Shown here in pieces: positions 61,362-64,000 of a DNA stretch of 64,000 nt. The stretch covers positions 62,001 through 126,000 of the forward strand of contig NZ_JALHMP010000001.1 in NCBI RefSeq assembly GCF_022843985.1. Reading direction: 5' to 3'. The notes below the pieces were generated by a model, which had not been told where the DNA came from, did not search any database, and worked only from the letters and a program-made list of their open reading frames with translations. The stretch comes from Phreatobacter sp. (lineage in GTDB: Bacteria; Pseudomonadota; Alphaproteobacteria; Rhizobiales; Phreatobacteraceae). The position numbers and the translations under genes were made by a program. How positions within the stretch are numbered: position 1 is the stretch's first letter; each line of letters begins with the position of its first letter.

Positions 61362-62531
61362 TTGCTGCCGCTCAACGTCAACGTTCTCGATACCGGCACG
61401 CCGCCGATCCCGGCGGCACGCGCCTGGATGACCTCCTATGACGGCGCCGCCGGGCTGCCGATCGACCTGTCGCAGGCCGCGCCGGGATCGCCGCCACCCC
61501 CTGCCCTGCTCGAACGCCTGGCAGCGGCGGCGGGTCGGCCGGACGTCGCACGCTACGGCGCCATCCTCGGCGATGCGCCGCTGCGCGAGGCCTATGCGGC
61601 AGAAGTCGCCAGCCTCTATGGGGGCGATGTCTCCTCCGCCGACATCGCCATCACCGCCGGCTGCAACCTCGCCTTTCTCGCCACCGTGCTGGCAGTGGCG
61701 GAGCCGGGCACCTCAGTGATCCTGCCGTCGCCCTGGTATTTCAACCACCAGATGACGCTGCAGATGCTCGGCATCGGCGTCCAGCCTCTCGCCTGCCGGC
61801 CCGCGGCCGGTTTCGTGCCTGACCCCGCGGCTGCCGAGGCGCTGATCGACGCCACCACGCGCGCCATCGTGCTGGTGACCCCGAACAATCCGACCGGCGC
61901 CATCTATCCGGAAGGCGTCGTCGCCGCCTTTGCGGCTCTGGCCCGCAGGCGGGGGCTTGCCCTGATCGTCGACGAGACCTATCGGGACTTCCTCGCGGCC
62001 GGAACCAACCGGGCCCATGGCCTCCTGGCCGCTTCCGACTGGCGCGAAACCGTCATCCAGCTCTATTCCTTTTCCAAGGCCTATGCGGTGCCCGGCCACC
62101 GCATCGGTGCAATCACGGCAGGGCCCCAGGCCATGGGACAGGTCCTCAAGGTTCTCGACAGTTTCCAGATCTGTGCCGCACGCCCGGCCCAGGAGGCGCT
62201 CGCCTGGGGGATTTGCGGCGTCGCCCAATGGCGGGCGGAGACGCGGGCGACGATCAATGGCCGGATCGCTGCCTTCGAGACCGTCGTTAAGGCCTGCGCG
62301 GGCTGGACCATCTCGTCCATCGGCGCCTATTTCGCCTATGTTCGACATCCCTTCGCAGGAATCGGGGCGGAACGGGTGGCCGAGGCGCTAGCCCGGGAGC
62401 GCGGCGTCCTCGGCCTGCCGGGCAGCTATTTCGGCCCCGGCCAGGAAGACCACCTGCGCTTCGCCTTTGCCAATGCCGACGAGGCCGCGATCGCCAGCCT
62501 CCCCCATCGGCTCGCAGGCCTTTCGCCCTGA
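61362..62531 (+). CDS. PLP-dependent aminotransferase class I/II
   Basis: A 389-residue aminotransferase. Seen: YGAILGDAPLREAYAAEVASLYGG, ITAGCNLAF, TPNNPTGAIYPEGVV, VDETYRDF (PLP-ring Asp) and SFSKAYAVPGHRIGAI (PLP Lys and phosphate Arg). Substrate not determinable. Start: TTG at 61362, 4 bp after gloA, gives the likely N-terminus; internal ATG near 61428 is a second choice. The longer frame runs through gloA. Converges on dnaE with six bases between stops. Confidence 0.88.
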   Translation: MLPLNVNVLDTGTPPIPAARAWMTSYDGAAGLPIDLSQAAPGSPPPPALLERLAAAAGRPDVARYGAILGDAPLREAYAAEVASLYGGDVSSADIAITAGCNLAFLATVLAVAEPGTSVILPSPWYFNHQMTLQMLGIGVQPLACRPAAGFVPDPAAAEALIDATTRAIVLVTPNNPTGAIYPEGVVAAFAALARRRGLALIVDETYRDFLAAGTNRAHGLLAASDWRETVIQLYSFSKAYAVPGHRIGAITAGPQAMGQVLKVLDSFQICAARPAQEALAWGICGVAQWRAETRATINGRIAAFETVVKACAGWTISSIGAYFAYVRHPFAGIGAERVAEALARERGVLGLPGSYFGPGQEDHLRFAFANADEAAIASLPHRLAGLSP

Positions 62532-62537
62532 AGGTGC

Positions 62538-64000
62538 CTACATCTCCATGACCGCCTGGACGCCGGGCACGGCCTTGATGGCGCCGGCGATCTGCGGCGA
62601 GACCGCGAAGCGGCCAGGCAGTTTCACCTCGACCTCGCTGCCGGCATCGGCAAGCCGGATGACGAGGCTCACCTCACCATCGCCCTTCACCGGCAGGCGG
62701 CGGGCGATCGAGTCGATGGCTCCGAGATCCTCGACGAAGACGCGGAAGCCCTTCTGGACACGCACGGCCGCGGCATCAAGCGGCTCGACCGACTGGATGC
62801 GCACGCGCACGTCATCGCCCTGCAACTCGGCACCGACGGCCAGCAACACCGCCTTGCCGGGCTCGAGCAGATCGCGATAGAGCGCCAGACCCTCCGAGAA
62901 CAGCACGCCCTCGTAATGGCCGGAGGGATCGGAAAAGGTGACGATGCCCATCTTGTTGCCGGTCTTGGTGCGCCGCTCCTGTCGCGACGTGACGACGCCG
63001 GCCAGCCGCCCGGCGCTGGCGCCCTGACGGACGCTGCGGGAAAATTCCAGGAACGGCTCGATGCGCAGGCGCTTCAATGCTGCCTGGTAATCGTCCAGCG
63101 GGTGGCCCGACAGGAAGAAGCCGATGGCCTTGTATTCCTCGTCCAGCTTCTCGGCCGGCAGCCAGGGCTCGACCTTCGGCACGCGGATGAGCGGTGCGCC
63201 AGAGCCGCCGAAGAGCTCATCCTGGCCGAGCGCCCGCCCCTCGGCCTGACGCTGGGCTTCCGCCAGCACCTGGTCGATGGCGGCGAAGGCGGCGGCGCGG
63301 TTCGGCTCCAGATCGTCGAAGGCGCCGGCGGAGGCGAGGTTCTCCAGTGTCTTGCGGTTGAGCATCCGCGGGTTGATGCGCTGGGCGAAGTCGCCGAGGT
63401 CGCGGAACGGCTGCTCGCTGCGCGCCGCCACCACGGCCTCCACCGCCTGCTGGCCGACACCCTTCACCGCCGCCAGGGCATAGAGAATGCGGCCCTCGGC
63501 CACCTCGAAATGGACACCCGAGCGGTTGATGCTCGGCGGGTCGACGGGAATGCCGAGGCGCACCGCCTCGCGGCGGAATTCGGACAGCTTGTCGGTGTTG
63601 GACAGGTCGAGCGTCATGGAGGCCGCCATGAATTCGACCGGGTAATTCGCCTTCAGATAGGCCGTATGATAGGAAACGAGGGCATAGGCTGCCGCGTGGC
63701 TCTTGTTGAAGCCGTAATCGGCGAATTTGGCGAGAAGATCGAAAATCTCGTCCGCCTTGGCCTTGGGGATCGACCGCTCGACACAGCCGGAGACGAAGCG
63801 CTCGCGCTGCTTGTCCATCTCCGCCTTGATCTTCTTGCCCATGGCGCGGCGCAGGAGATCGGCCTCGCCGAGCGAGTAGCCCGACAGGATCTGCGCCGCC
63901 TGCATCACCTGCTCCTGGTAGACGATGATGCCGTGGGTCTCGGAGAGCACCTGCTCGAGCAGCGGATGGGGGTATTCGGCCTTTTCGTGGCCGTGCTTGC
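62538..64000 (-). CDS. dnaE: DNA polymerase III alpha subunit, C-terminal part (5' end outside window)
   Basis: The gene enters from the right edge; about 487 C-terminal residues are visible. Seen: LEQVLSETHGIIVYQEQVMQAAQILSGYSLGEADLLRRAMGKKI (fingers/PHP-adjacent polymerase part), FADYGFNKSHAAAYALVSYHTAYLKANYP, the helix-hairpin-helix region GVGQQAVEAVVAARSEQPF, a linker FAQRINPRMLNRKTLENLASAGAFD, and an OB fold near the end (about ATRQERRTKTG... VLFSEGLAL). The C-terminal layout fits DnaE1, the replicative enzyme, more than the error-prone DnaE2. The active-site Asp residues lie outside the window. Confidence 0.93.
   Translation of the reverse strand, partial: KHGHEKAEYPHPLLEQVLSETHGIIVYQEQVMQAAQILSGYSLGEADLLRRAMGKKIKAEMDKQRERFVSGCVERSIPKAKADEIFDLLAKFADYGFNKSHAAAYALVSYHTAYLKANYPVEFMAASMTLDLSNTDKLSEFRREAVRLGIPVDPPSINRSGVHFEVAEGRILYALAAVKGVGQQAVEAVVAARSEQPFRDLGDFAQRINPRMLNRKTLENLASAGAFDDLEPNRAAAFAAIDQVLAEAQRQAEGRALGQDELFGGSGAPLIRVPKVEPWLPAEKLDEEYKAIGFFLSGHPLDDYQAALKRLRIEPFLEFSRSVRQGASAGRLAGVVTSRQERRTKTGNKMGIVTFSDPSGHYEGVLFSEGLALYRDLLEPGKAVLLAVGAELQGDDVRVRIQSVEPLDAAAVRVQKGFRVFVEDLGAIDSIARRLPVKGDGEVSLVIRLADAGSEVEVKLPGRFAVSPQIAGAIKAVPGVQAVMEM

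Noticed and set aside
1-64000. Insertion sequences, prophage genes, CRISPR arrays or integrase/attachment sites
   Set aside because: No transposase, integrase, phage structural protein or spaced direct repeats were found. The two tRNAs have no integrase next to them, and base composition looks uniform by eye.

Overview
The window is GC-rich, densely packed chromosomal DNA. It reads as an alphaproteobacterium, most likely Hyphomicrobiales (Rhizobiales). The evidence is an NDUFS4-type complex I subunit gene, an AapJQM amino-acid importer, a PhoR/PhoU/PhoB block, a TIGR02186-TauE pair, a double cold-shock-domain protein and many small importers. The genus cannot be fixed from the sequence. No IS element, prophage, CRISPR array or rRNA operon was seen, and codon usage looks uniform by eye.

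Layout. 1-10.5 kb is mostly housekeeping: a truncated siderophore-interacting protein, pgeF, prs, an NAD(P)H oxidoreductase, an Uup-like ABC-F ATPase, phoB-phoU-phoR without pstSCAB but with a candidate Pho box, a TIGR02186/TauE pair and an acyl-CoA dehydrogenase. 10.7-17.4 kb is a tight three-gene operon: transglutaminase-DUF2126, a circularly permuted ATP-grasp fused to an alpha-E domain, and a second transglutaminase. This matches the core of a peptide-ligation/tagging system predicted by comparative genomics and not biochemically resolved as far as I know. A PAS protein follows. At 18.4-21 kb a CarH-like, B12-binding MerR regulator faces a soluble PAS chemoreceptor across a 276-bp intergenic region that holds repeats resembling a CarH operator.

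21-37.7 kb is a catabolic region: a creatininase-family/amidohydrolase pair, a membrane chemoreceptor, two paralogous FAD oxidoreductases, a Thi5/NMT1-type importer, and an overlapping operon for an N-carbamoyl-D-amino-acid hydrolase, diaminopropionate ammonia-lyase, aldehyde dehydrogenase and a 3-hydroxyisobutyrate-dehydrogenase-like enzyme, followed by an M81 peptidase. 37.7-41.2 kb holds aapM and aapQ and a frameshifted aapJ; aapP is absent.

41.5-47.8 kb is a cyanate assimilation module: a sigma54-dependent activator (CynF-like) faces a Tat-exported binding protein, a DUF1348 protein, permease, ATPase and cyanase. The intergenic region has a GG-N10-GC sigma54 promoter and an upstream perfect palindrome. 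47.9-50.6 kb is a second NitT/TauT-type importer interrupted by a dispersed hairpin repeat. 50.8-57.9 kb carries an orphan TRAP binding protein, a bacterial SABATH-like methyltransferase, an overlapping operon of unknown function (DUF3726, a 550-residue unknown, an Ldh-type dehydrogenase), an M19 dipeptidase homologue lacking key metal ligands, and a cupin. 58-64 kb returns to core genes: tRNA-Arg, NDUFS4, tRNA-Pro, DUF192, a cold-shock protein, a sirtuin, glyoxalase I, an aminotransferase and the 3' part of dnaE.

Most starts were moved inward from the longest open frame to positions supported by a Shine-Dalgarno-like sequence, a 4-bp stop/start overlap or family N-termini. All functions are inferred from motifs and recall of families; no search was run.
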